Part shown: positions 1-7,309 of the stretch, piece after piece | Position numbering within the stretch: the first letter of the stretch is position 1 | How the letters are laid out: the number at the start of each line of letters is the position of its first letter | Assembly: GCA_038209155.1 (NCBI GenBank) | Contig: JBBQYA010000065.1 | Span: 1 to 17,834, forward strand | Length of the DNA: 17,834 bases | Direction: 5' to 3' | From: JBBQYA01 sp038209155 | Lineage (GTDB): Bacteria > Bacteroidota > Bacteroidia > Sphingobacteriales > Sphingobacteriaceae | Notes under the pieces: model-generated | What the model was told of the DNA's origin: nothing | Database searches by the model: none | Seen by the model: the letters and a program-made list of their open reading frames with translations, nothing else | Translations under genes and position numbers: made by a program

Positions 1-1
1 T

Positions 2-982
2 GTAGATAAAAGTACAGTTCCAGTAGGCACAGCAGAAAAAGTGATTGATGCGATTAAAAAATCGATGGCAGAAACTGGTAATGCAGTAGAATTTGATGTA
101 GTATCTAATCCAGAATTTTTGCGAGAAGGTGTTGCCGTAGAGGATTTTATGAAGCCTGATCGGGTAGTAATAGGAACAGAATCTGAACGTGCAAAAAACG
201 TAATGGCAGATTTATACGCACCTTATGTTCGCCAAGGAAATCCTTTGGTTTACATGGATGAGCGTTCCGCAGAATTAACTAAATATGCAGCAAATGCATT
301 TTTAGCTACTAAGATTTCTTTTATGAATGAAGTAGCTAATTTGTGCGAAAAACTAGGTGCTGATGTAGATTCTGTTCGAAGAGGAATTGGTGCAGATGAA
401 AGAATCGGTAAAAGATTTTTATTTCCAGGGGTAGGATATGGCGGAAGTTGTTTTCCAAAAGATGTTCAAGCTTTAGCTCGATCTGCAGATGAAGTGAATT
501 ATGATTTCAAAATTCTTGATTCTGTGATGGATGTAAATGAAATTCAGAAAAAAGTTTTGGTCAAAAAGGTGTTAGCCTATTACGGTGAAGATTTGAAAGG
601 TAAGAAATTCGGAATTTGGGGTTTAGCTTTTAAACCAGAAACAGATGATATTCGCGAAGCACCAGCCTTATACATTATCGAAGATTTATTGAAAGCAGGT
701 GCTGAAGTTTTGGCTTTTGATCCAGAAGCTATGCCGAATGTGAAAAAATTGATGGGCGATAAAGTTGGATTTGTAAACAACCAATATGAAGCAGTGAAAG
801 GTGTTGATGCTTTAATAATCGTAACAGAATGGTCTGTTTTTCGATCTCCAGATTTTGAATTGCTTTCTTTACTGATGAAAGATAAAGTAATTTTCGATGG
901 AAGAAATGTGTTTGATTTGCCAAAAATGAAAAACAATGGTTATTACTACAGTAGCATAGGTAGAGCTGTAGTTACCAAATAA
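2..982 (+). CDS. ugd: UDP-glucose 6-dehydrogenase, 5' end cut by the window
   Basis: This enzyme oxidises UDP-glucose to UDP-glucuronate with two NAD+ in the cytoplasm, feeding polysaccharide synthesis. The reading frame is open from base 2 and begins with VDKSTVPVGTAEKV, the end of the NAD-binding domain, so the GTG at 41 is an internal codon. About 326 residues are visible; the family is usually near 435-440, so roughly 110 N-terminal residues lie to the left. The catalytic cysteine is seen in GYGGSCFPKD (Cys codon at 449-451). The middle helical domain (LTKYAANAFLATKISFMNE) and the C-terminal UDP-binding domain (GIWGLAFKPETDDIREAP) are intact. It lies 12 bp before the UDP-glucuronate decarboxylase that uses its product, which strongly suggests one operon. 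The promoter is outside the window. Confidence 0.95.
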   Translation, partial: VDKSTVPVGTAEKVIDAIKKSMAETGNAVEFDVVSNPEFLREGVAVEDFMKPDRVVIGTESERAKNVMADLYAPYVRQGNPLVYMDERSAELTKYAANAFLATKISFMNEVANLCEKLGADVDSVRRGIGADERIGKRFLFPGVGYGGSCFPKDVQALARSADEVNYDFKILDSVMDVNEIQKKVLVKKVLAYYGEDLKGKKFGIWGLAFKPETDDIREAPALYIIEDLLKAGAEVLAFDPEAMPNVKKLMGDKVGFVNNQYEAVKGVDALIIVTEWSVFRSPDFELLSLLMKDKVIFDGRNVFDLPKMKNNGYYYSSIGRAVVTK

Positions 983-994
983 ATAAAAAGTTTT

Positions 995-1978
995 ATGATC
1001 AAAAATAAAAGAATTCTTATCACAGGTGCCGCAGGGTTTCTTGGTTCCCATCTTTGCGACCGGTTTATTGCAGAAGGTTGTCATGTAATCGGAATGGATA
1101 ATTTAATTACGGGCTCCTTAAAAAATATTGAACATTTATTCAAACTTCCGCAGTTTGAATTTTATCATCATGATGTTTCGAAGTTTGTACATGTGCCAGG
1201 CGAGTTAGATTACATTCTTCATTTTGCATCTCCAGCAAGTCCTATTGATTATTTAAAAATTCCGATTCAGACCTTAAAAGTTGGGTCTTTAGGAACGCAT
1301 AATTTATTAGGATTAGCAAGAAGTAAAAATGCTAGAATTCTAGTAGCTTCTACATCAGAGGTCTACGGCGATCCCACTGTTCATCCACAAACGGAAGAAT
1401 ATTGGGGAAATGTGAATCCGGTGGGTCCAAGAGGGGTTTATGACGAAGCGAAAAGATTTCAGGAAGCGATTACGATGGCTTATCATACTTTCCATCATTT
1501 AGAAACAAGAATCATTCGGATTTTTAATACCTACGGACCAAGAATGCGACTAAACGATGGTAGAGTTTTGCCTGCTTTTATTGGTCAGGCATTACGTGGA
1601 GAAGATTTAACTGTTTTTGGTGATGGAAGTCAGACTCGTTCTTTCTGCTATGTTGATGATTTGGTTGAAGGCATTTATCGTTTATTATTAAGCGATTACG
1701 CTTATCCGGTTAATATTGGAAATCCAGATGAAATTACCATTAAGGAATTTGGAGAAGAAATTATTAAACTTACTGGAACCAATCAGAAAATGGTGTATCA
1801 AAATCTGCCGGTTGATGATCCAAAACAAAGAAGACCAGATATTACAAAAGCTCAGGAATTATTAAAATGGGAACCAAAAGTTTCTCGTGCAGATGGTTTG
1901 AAGATTACTTATGCTTATTTCAATTCACTTTCTGAAAAAGAAATTACACATAAAGATTTTGATTACTATAATAAATAA
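995..1978 (+). CDS. UDP-glucuronate decarboxylase (UDP-xylose synthase, UXS family)
   Basis: This short-chain dehydrogenase (extended SDR) converts UDP-glucuronate to UDP-xylose using bound NAD+. The 327-residue protein has the nucleotide motif GAAGFLG (residues 11-17), the active-site segment STSEVYGDP (119-127) and the catalytic pair Tyr149/Lys153 in YDEAK. The stretch HPQTEEYWGNVNPVGPRG is diagnostic of UXS rather than of 4-epimerases or 4,6-dehydratases. The C-terminal part has the expected GDGSQTRSFCYVDDLVEG substrate-binding segment. Length is normal for a bacterial UXS, with no ArnA-type formyltransferase fusion. The upstream gene makes its substrate. The stop codon directly abuts the ATG of the next gene, so translation is probably coupled. 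A related decarboxylase making a 4-keto-pentose cannot be fully excluded. Confidence 0.93.
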   Translation: MIKNKRILITGAAGFLGSHLCDRFIAEGCHVIGMDNLITGSLKNIEHLFKLPQFEFYHHDVSKFVHVPGELDYILHFASPASPIDYLKIPIQTLKVGSLGTHNLLGLARSKNARILVASTSEVYGDPTVHPQTEEYWGNVNPVGPRGVYDEAKRFQEAITMAYHTFHHLETRIIRIFNTYGPRMRLNDGRVLPAFIGQALRGEDLTVFGDGSQTRSFCYVDDLVEGIYRLLLSDYAYPVNIGNPDEITIKEFGEEIIKLTGTNQKMVYQNLPVDDPKQRRPDITKAQELLKWEPKVSRADGLKITYAYFNSLSEKEITHKDFDYYNK

Positions 1979-3013
1979 ATGGTGAGAAAACAGAAAATCT
2001 TGGTGACCGGCGGAACCGGGTATATTGGTTCGCATACAGTGGTTGAATTACTTGCAGCAGGTTTCGAAGTGATAATCGCAGATAGTTTTTTCAATAGCAA
2101 TAAAGAAGTTTTAGCAGGAATTAAGGAAATTACAAAAGTCGAAACAGAATTTATTGAAATGGATTTTTGTAATGAAAAGTCGGTTGATCAACTTTTTGAA
2201 AAACATCCAGATTTTGATGCAGTTATTCATTTTGCAGCTTTCAAAGCTGTAGGAGAATCAGTCGCAAATCCATTACTTTATTACAAAAACAATCTTTTTT
2301 CTTTAGTTAATTTATTGAAAAAATGCATTGTAAGTAAGGTTGATAATGTAATTTTTTCATCTTCTTGTACGGTTTATGGAAATCCAGATTCTTTGCCAGT
2401 ATCAGAAAATGCAGCCATAAAACTCGCAGAATCTCCATATGGAAATACCAAACAAATTGGTGAAGAAATTTTGAGAGATACCGTAAAGTCGAGCGATTTA
2501 AAAGTAATAGCTCTTCGTTACTTTAATCCAATAGGCGCTCATGATACGGCTGCAATTGGAGAATTGCCATTAGGTGTTCCAAATAATTTAGTGCCATTTA
2601 TTACCCAAACAGCTATAGGACTTCGAGAAAAAATAACTGTTTTTGGCGATGATTATTCCACACCAGATGGTTCTTGTGTTCGTGATTATATTCATGTGGT
2701 TGACATTGCAAAAGCACATGTTATAGCTTGCCAGCGACTATTAGACCAAAAGAATAAAGCAAATTATGAAGTTTTTAATCTTGGTACTGGAAACGGAAAT
2801 TCTGTTTTGGAGGTAATAAAAACGTTTGAAAAAGTAAGTGGTAAACTTTTGAATTATATGATAGGAAATAGAAGAGCTGGAGATGTGGAACAAGTATACG
2901 CAGATACTAAATTTGCTAATGAAGAATTAGGCTGGAAAGCTGAAAGAAATTTGGAGAATATGCTGAGCACAGCTTGGGAGTGGGAAAAATCAATTTCATT
3001 AAAAAATAAATGA
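1979..3013 (+). CDS. galE: UDP-glucose 4-epimerase
   Basis: This enzyme interconverts UDP-glucose and UDP-galactose (or the N-acetyl forms) with tightly bound NAD+. The 344-residue protein has the Rossmann motif GGTGYIG (11-17), the segment FSSSCTVYG with the catalytic Ser around 128-129, and Tyr154/Lys158 in YGNTK. The GalE signatures LRYFNPIGAH, DYSTPDGSCVRDYIHVVDIAKAH and EVFNLGTGNGNSV are all present, and length is typical. Its ATG begins immediately after the UXS stop codon, and its TGA overlaps the next start in an ATGA arrangement, so it is embedded in a polycistronic unit. Substrate preference (Glc/Gal versus GlcNAc/GalNAc) cannot be decided by eye. Epimerisation of UDP-xylose to UDP-arabinose is a conceivable extra role given the neighbour, but this is inference. 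Confidence 0.94.
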   Translation: MVRKQKILVTGGTGYIGSHTVVELLAAGFEVIIADSFFNSNKEVLAGIKEITKVETEFIEMDFCNEKSVDQLFEKHPDFDAVIHFAAFKAVGESVANPLLYYKNNLFSLVNLLKKCIVSKVDNVIFSSSCTVYGNPDSLPVSENAAIKLAESPYGNTKQIGEEILRDTVKSSDLKVIALRYFNPIGAHDTAAIGELPLGVPNNLVPFITQTAIGLREKITVFGDDYSTPDGSCVRDYIHVVDIAKAHVIACQRLLDQKNKANYEVFNLGTGNGNSVLEVIKTFEKVSGKLLNYMIGNRRAGDVEQVYADTKFANEELGWKAERNLENMLSTAWEWEKSISLKNK

Positions 3014-4065
3014 CTAAGAAACATATTTTAATAACGGGTGGAGCAGGTTTTATTGGTTCGCATGTAGTTAGACTTTTCGTAAATACTTATCCAGAATATA
3101 CCATTACCAACTTGGATAATCTTACTTATGCTGGTAATCTTAGAAATTTAACGGATGTAGAAAATGCCGATAATTATCGCTTTGTAAAAGGTGATATTAC
3201 CGATGCTGTTTTCATACAAAATTTATTTAAAGAAAATTCTTTCGATGGAATCATTCATTTGGCTGCAGAATCTCATGTGGATCGTTCGATAACCAATCCG
3301 CTTGAATTTGTGATGACAAACGTAATCGGAACCGTAAATTTATTAAATGCTGCCAAAGAATTTTGGAAAGATTATTATGCTTCCAAAAGATTTTATCATG
3401 TTTCTACCGATGAAGTATATGGATCTTTAGGGGAAGAAGGAATGTTTACGGAACAAACTTCATATGATCCGCATAGTCCATATTCTGCTTCAAAAGCTAG
3501 TTCTGATCATTTTGTTCGTGCTTATCACGATACTTATGGATTGAATGTGGTGATTTCTAACTGTTCCAATAATTATGGGTCTCATCATTTTCCAGAAAAA
3601 TTAATTCCATTAGCGATCAATAATATTAAAAATAATAAACCTGTTCCTGTTTACGGAAAAGGAGAAAATATTCGTGATTGGCTTTGGGTGAATGATCATG
3701 CAAGAGCAATTGATGAAATTTTTCATAAAGCAAATGCTGGACACACCTACAATATTGGAGGTCATAATGAATGGACGAATATTAAATTGATTCATTTATT
3801 ATGTGAGATTATGGATAAGAAATTGAACAGACCTGCTGGAACTTCTGCTCAATTGATCACTTTTGTAACCGATAGAGCAGGTCATGATTTACGATATGCA
3901 ATTGATTCTACAAAACTTCAGAAAGATTTAGGCTGGACACCAAGTTTGCAATTCGAAGAAGGCTTAGAAAAAACCGTAGAATGGTATTTAGCAAATGAAG
4001 AATGGCTCAATAATGTTACTTCTGGTGCTTATAAAGATTATTATCAACAACAATATAGCCGTTAG
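3010..4065 (+). CDS. rfbB: dTDP-glucose 4,6-dehydratase
   Basis: This enzyme converts dTDP-glucose to dTDP-4-keto-6-deoxyglucose, the first committed step towards dTDP-rhamnose and related deoxysugars. The 351-residue protein has GGAGFIG (10-16), the hallmark HVSTDEVYGSLG with catalytic Thr133-Asp134-Glu135, and Tyr158/Lys162 in YSASK. Further signatures are HLAAESHVDRSI, SNCSNNYGSHHFPEKLIPL and YGKGENIRDWLWVNDHARA. Full length, no damage seen. The start overlaps the galE stop by 4 bp (ATGA), pointing to translational coupling. The rfbA, rfbC and rfbD partners are not in the window, so the final sugar is unknown; they may lie in the unseen part of the locus to the left. Confidence 0.95.
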   Translation: MTKKHILITGGAGFIGSHVVRLFVNTYPEYTITNLDNLTYAGNLRNLTDVENADNYRFVKGDITDAVFIQNLFKENSFDGIIHLAAESHVDRSITNPLEFVMTNVIGTVNLLNAAKEFWKDYYASKRFYHVSTDEVYGSLGEEGMFTEQTSYDPHSPYSASKASSDHFVRAYHDTYGLNVVISNCSNNYGSHHFPEKLIPLAINNIKNNKPVPVYGKGENIRDWLWVNDHARAIDEIFHKANAGHTYNIGGHNEWTNIKLIHLLCEIMDKKLNRPAGTSAQLITFVTDRAGHDLRYAIDSTKLQKDLGWTPSLQFEEGLEKTVEWYLANEEWLNNVTSGAYKDYYQQQYSR

Positions 4066-4111
4066 TTTGCTTGTAGTTTAAGTTGAATAAATTTCCGCAA
4101 AATCCCCAACC

Positions 4112-4867
4112 ATGTTCTCATTATTTAAATCAAAAAGTAACTATTCGATAGCCAATTTTTCCGCTTTGGGAGTTGATATGCACTCGCATTTAATTCCTGG
4201 AATTGATGATGGTGCAGTTACAATGGAAGATTCTTTGGCACTAGTTGATCGTTTTGTTCAACTTGGATTTAAGAAAATAATCACCACCCCGCACATTATG
4301 AGCGATTATTTCAAGAATACTCCTGAAATAATTTTGGATGGTTTGAAAAATTTAAGACAAGCAATTGCAGAAAAACAAATTGATTTTAAAGTAGATGCTG
4401 CGGCAGAATATTACCTCGACGAAAATTTGGTTGGATTGGTTGAAGGCAAAAAAGTTCTTTCTTTTGGAAAAGAGAAATATGTTCTTTTTGAATTATCTTA
4501 TATCAATGCTCCTTCCAATTTAAAAGAAGCAATATTTAAATTAATAACCTCTGGCTATACACCAGTTTTGGCACATCCAGAAAGATATCCTTATTATTAT
4601 AATGATTTTGATGAATACGAAAACTTGAAAGATTCAGGTTGTGTTTTGCAATTAAATACTATTTCTCTTTCTGGATATTATGGAAAGGGGGCAAAGAAAA
4701 TTGCAGAAAAACTAATTGATGCTAATTTAATAGAAATGCTGGGCAGCGATATGCATCACCAAAGACATGCAGCAGCATTACGACAATCTCTTTCAGAAAA
4801 ATCATTAAAGAAATTATTAGAAAGTGATATCTTATTAAATACTAGTTTGCTGGAAGATATTAATTAA
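4112..4867 (+). CDS. PHP-type tyrosine-protein phosphatase (YwqE/CpsB/Wzb-like)
   Basis: Members of this family remove phosphate from the tyrosine-rich tail of bacterial tyrosine kinases (Wzc/CpsD type) that drive capsule or exopolysaccharide polymerisation and export. The 251-residue protein carries the metal-binding motifs of the PHP fold in order: DMHSHLIPGIDDG (His24, His26), TTPH (His61), AAEYYLDE (Glu99), LAHPERYPYY (His155) and GSDMHHQRH (Asp213, His215). There is no signal peptide, which fits a cytoplasmic enzyme. It lies 46 bp after rfbB on the same strand and is probably the last gene of the sugar operon. The kinase it would act on is not in this window. Function is inferred from the family and the polysaccharide context. 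Confidence 0.88.
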   Translation: MFSLFKSKSNYSIANFSALGVDMHSHLIPGIDDGAVTMEDSLALVDRFVQLGFKKIITTPHIMSDYFKNTPEIILDGLKNLRQAIAEKQIDFKVDAAAEYYLDENLVGLVEGKKVLSFGKEKYVLFELSYINAPSNLKEAIFKLITSGYTPVLAHPERYPYYYNDFDEYENLKDSGCVLQLNTISLSGYYGKGAKKIAEKLIDANLIEMLGSDMHHQRHAAALRQSLSEKSLKKLLESDILLNTSLLEDIN

Positions 4868-5007
4868 AATAAAAGTTTAGTAAGCATTTTTAAATTTTTA
4901 GCCAAAACAAAAAAATTAATTTCTGTTTTAGTCTTTTATTCTTTAAAAGAAATTATTTAACTGAGATTGAATTTTAATAAATCAATTAAACAGCAATTTT
5001 TTCGTAC
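4868..5007. other. Convergent intergenic gap
   Basis: This 140-bp very AT-rich gap separates the sugar operon (+) from the permease gene (-). The only hairpin seen is weak (TTCTT-TAA-AAGAA near 4940-4952) and has no strong T-tract, so no terminator is called. No open frame of interest was seen. Confidence 0.5.
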
Positions 5008-5020
5008 CTATTCGTACCTC
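5001..5020. repeat. Tandem 10-bp duplication at the permease stop codon
   Basis: Two adjacent copies of a 10-mer, TTCGTACCTA and TTCGTACCTC, differ only at the last base. The permease stop codon (TAG on the - strand, 5008-5010) falls in the first copy and the last sense codons of the conserved C-terminus fall in the second. This looks like a small slippage duplication next to the gene end. Confidence 0.7.
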
Positions 5021-6240
5021 AGTGCCTCCACTGGATCTAGTCTACTTGCTTTTATAGCAGGATACAAACCTGAAGCTAAACCTACCAGCACACATAAAGC
5101 AATTCCGCCAAACATCCAAAGCCATGGTACAATAAAACCTCCACCAACCAACATAGAAATCACATTTCCAATTATAATTCCTAAAATTATTCCAGCTATT
5201 CCACCAATTTGACAAATAACTAAAGCTTCGATTAGAAATTGCCTTCTGATTACAGTTGGCGTTGCGCCTATTGCTTTTCTAATTCCAATCTCTCGCGTTC
5301 GTTCTGTAACAGATACCAACATAATATTCATTAATCCAATAGCAGCACCAAACAAAGTAATAATACCAATAACGGTAGCTGCCAACGTAATAAATGATAA
5401 GTTTTCAATTAAGGAATTGGCTAAACTGTCGCTTTTACTAGGTTCAAAATTATTTTCTTCTTTGGCACTTAGTTTTCTGATGTTTCTAAAAAGTCCGGTA
5501 GCTTCTCCAATGGCATTATCCATTCCTTCTATATTATTTACTAAAACGGTTATTGAAAATGAAGTTGCAGCAGAGCTTAATTTCTTACCCTTCAACACTG
5601 GAACAATACAAACTTTATCACCTCCAAATCCAAAACTAGATCCTTTTTCTTCTAGTTCTCCGATAACAAGAAATTTTTCACTTCCGATAGAGATTAATTT
5701 ATTAATTGGATCAGAATTTTCAAAGAGTTTATCAGCCATTTCTTTTCCAATAATAGTCACATTGCTACCATATTCTAATTCAGAACTTGAAAAATTTCTA
5801 CCGCTTTTTAATTTATATCCACTGCTTTGTAAGTAATTTTCGTCTCCAGAGCTTATCGTAATATTTGGATTTGTTTTAGTGTTTTGATACTTCACCGAAG
5901 ATGCAAAACTTATATTGGCAGACACAGAAACCGTAGCAGGATAGTCAAAAGATTCCTTAAAAGCCATTGCTTCCTCATATTTTATCGCCTCAAATCGTTT
6001 TGGTCTTGAACCACGTTTGCCGATTCTAATTCCACCAGATTCACGATTTCTAATCGTAAAGGAATTAGAACCCATACTACTAAAACTTTCTGTAATTGAT
6101 TTTTTGATTCCATCTATAGAAGTTAATATTCCTACCAATGCCATAATGCCAATTGCAATAATTAAGGAAGTGAGCACTGTTCTCAAAAGATTTCCTTTAA
6201 TGGATTGTAGAGCAAGTTTTATGTTTTCTCGATACGTCAT
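5008..6240 (-). CDS. ABC transporter permease, MacB/FtsX family
   Basis: This is the membrane subunit of a MacB/LolCDE-type ABC system, a class that works by mechanotransmission (export of peptides, drugs or lipoproteins) rather than classical channel transport. The 410 residues show the family layout: a short cytoplasmic start (YRENIKLALQSIKGNLLRT), TM1 at about 20-42, a periplasmic MacB-type domain to about residue 275, then TM2 (283-310), TM3 (336-365) and TM4 (372-396). The FtsX signature VTERTREIGIRKAIGAT follows TM2, and the protein ends in the typical RLDPVEALRYE. No ATPase or membrane-fusion gene is adjacent, so its partner must be encoded elsewhere. It follows the iron-sulfur carrier gene, but a strong terminator lies between, so it probably uses its own promoter. 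Cargo is unknown. Confidence 0.9.
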   Translation of the reverse strand: MTYRENIKLALQSIKGNLLRTVLTSLIIAIGIMALVGILTSIDGIKKSITESFSSMGSNSFTIRNRESGGIRIGKRGSRPKRFEAIKYEEAMAFKESFDYPATVSVSANISFASSVKYQNTKTNPNITISSGDENYLQSSGYKLKSGRNFSSSELEYGSNVTIIGKEMADKLFENSDPINKLISIGSEKFLVIGELEEKGSSFGFGGDKVCIVPVLKGKKLSSAATSFSITVLVNNIEGMDNAIGEATGLFRNIRKLSAKEENNFEPSKSDSLANSLIENLSFITLAATVIGIITLFGAAIGLMNIMLVSVTERTREIGIRKAIGATPTVIRRQFLIEALVICQIGGIAGIILGIIIGNVISMLVGGGFIVPWLWMFGGIALCVLVGLASGLYPAIKASRLDPVEALRYE

Positions 6241-6263
6241 AATAGATCAATTCGTGGATGATT

Positions 6264-6271
6264 CAAAAATA
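6264..6271 (-). promoter_or_regulatory. Candidate -7 box for the permease gene
   Basis: The - strand reads TATTTTTG, a full match to the Bacteroidota -7 consensus TAnnTTTG. Its last base lies exactly 23 nt before the permease ATG, the same spacing as for the two other - strand promoters in this window. It begins inside the T-tract of the preceding terminator. No clear -33 TTG is present (TTC at about the right place), so strength is uncertain. Confidence 0.45.
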
Positions 6272-6299
6272 AAAAAAGCTCCTGCTTGGAACAGGAGCT
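6264..6299 (-). terminator. Intrinsic terminator of the iron-sulfur carrier gene
   Basis: On the - strand, AGCTCCTG (6299-6292) pairs perfectly with CAGGAGCT (6284-6277) around a 7-nt loop. It is followed by a run of seven T, then A and five T. It starts 24 nt after the carrier's stop codon, so it should end that transcript just before the permease gene. Confidence 0.9.
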
Positions 6300-6323
6300 C
6301 ACAAAATTATTACAACATTTATT

Positions 6324-6698
6324 TTATACAGCGAAAGAAGTTCCACAACCACAAGTTGAACTCGCGTTAGGATTAGAAAACGTAAATCCTCTAGCACTTA
6401 ATCCGTCTTGAAAATCCACTTGCATACCTATTAAATATAAACCATGCGATTTATTCATAAATATTTTTATTCCATCTATTTCAAACTGCTCATCGGTTTC
6501 TTTTCTCTTATCGAAACCTAATACATAGCTCATACCAGAACATCCACCACCCTCTACGCCTACACGCAAACCATATTCTTCTGAAAGTTCTTTAGATGAA
6601 ATAATGCTTTTAACTTCTTTTAATGCTCCCTCAGTAAGTGTAAGAGGCATGAAATTTTTATTTTCGGCTGCATTTGCAGCAATAGTTTGTTGCTCCAT
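6324..6698 (-). CDS. A-type iron-sulfur carrier protein (IscA/ErpA/HesB family)
   Basis: These small cytoplasmic proteins bind iron or [Fe-S] clusters and pass them to target apo-enzymes. The 124-residue protein has the three conserved cysteines: Cys53 in GGCSGMSY and Cys116/Cys118 in TCGCGTSF near the C-terminus. The core LTEGALKEVKSII...LRVGVEGGGCSG matches the family throughout. An N-terminal extension of about 17 residues (MEQQTIAANAAENKNF) precedes the core, as in many A-type proteins of this phylum. No isc or suf genes surround it, so it appears to be a stand-alone housekeeping carrier. It has its own promoter (TATATTTG at 6729-6722) and terminator, making a one-gene unit. Which subtype (IscA, ErpA, SufA) it represents cannot be settled by eye. 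Confidence 0.92.
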   Translation of the reverse strand: MEQQTIAANAAENKNFMPLTLTEGALKEVKSIISSKELSEEYGLRVGVEGGGCSGMSYVLGFDKRKETDEQFEIDGIKIFMNKSHGLYLIGMQVDFQDGLSARGFTFSNPNASSTCGCGTSFAV

Positions 6699-6721
6699 TA
6701 TTTAATACAAAAATTGATATG

Positions 6722-6729
6722 CAAATATA
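6722..6729 (-). promoter_or_regulatory. Candidate -7 box for the iron-sulfur carrier gene
   Basis: The - strand reads TATATTTG, matching TAnnTTTG, with exactly 23 nt between the box and the ATG at 6698. No convincing -33 TTG was found at the usual distance. The short gap to the divergent gene at 6775 (76 bp) must hold both promoters. A 7/8 match (GATTTTTG, 6742-6749) facing the other way could serve the + strand operon. Confidence 0.55.
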
Positions 6730-6774
6730 AGGTAAAATATAGATTTTTGTTTTTCTTGCTAACTCATAATTTGA

Positions 6775-7305
6775 ATGGATACATCCACAGTAATTTTTAA
6801 TATTTTAATGATCACAATACCCTCTGTGATTGTTTTCCTAGCCGCTTACTTTACAATTTCTAGCTTTTTGGAAGCAGAAAGAGAAAAGAAAAGAATTGAA
6901 CTGCAAATGCAAAACAGGCAAAGCACTTTGCCTTTAAGACTTCAAGCGTATGAACGTTTCGTAGTTTTTCTAGAAAGATTAAGTCCGAATAATTTGGTTT
7001 TTAGAGTTCATGAATCTGGAATGACAGCTAGAGAATTTCAAACTTCACTTTTGCAAACCATACGTTCAGAATACGAACACAACATTTCTCAACAATTATA
7101 TATCTCCATAATTGCTTTTCAGAATATTCATAAACTGAAGGAAGAAACTGTGAGAATGATAAATAATGCAGCAAATGGTCTTCCTCAACATGCATTGGGT
7201 ATGGATTTAGCAAAAATAATAATGGAACATATGAGCAGAATAGAATCTGATCCTTATCAAAATACCTTATTCTTATTGAAAACTGAAGCTGCTGAATTAT
7301 TTTAA
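6775..7305 (+). CDS. Membrane-anchored protein of unknown function, next to methylmalonyl-CoA mutase
   Basis: No function can be assigned. The 176-residue protein has one N-terminal hydrophobic helix (about residues 8-30), then a charged segment (EAEREKKRIELQMQNRQ) and a mostly helical soluble domain. The opening of the soluble domain, LPLRLQAYERFVVFLERLSPNNLVFRVH, recalls a family conserved in Bacteroidota and left as a domain of unknown function (possibly DUF7935, from memory). With a single N-terminal helix followed by basic residues, the soluble part is probably cytoplasmic. The stop is only 4 bp before the mutase start, so the two are almost certainly co-transcribed. That suggests, but does not prove, a link to the mutase. 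The start chosen is the first ATG of the frame. Confidence 0.82.
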   Translation: MDTSTVIFNILMITIPSVIVFLAAYFTISSFLEAEREKKRIELQMQNRQSTLPLRLQAYERFVVFLERLSPNNLVFRVHESGMTAREFQTSLLQTIRSEYEHNISQQLYISIIAFQNIHKLKEETVRMINNAANGLPQHALGMDLAKIIMEHMSRIESDPYQNTLFLLKTEAAELF

Positions 7306-7309
7306 TAAA

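Noticed and set aside
580..936. 118-residue open frame on the - strand inside ugd
   Set aside because: It lies wholly within a well-matched UDP-glucose dehydrogenase gene; the protein has no family features.
5417..5836. 139-residue open frame on the + strand inside the permease gene
   Set aside because: It is an antisense shadow of a clear ABC permease.
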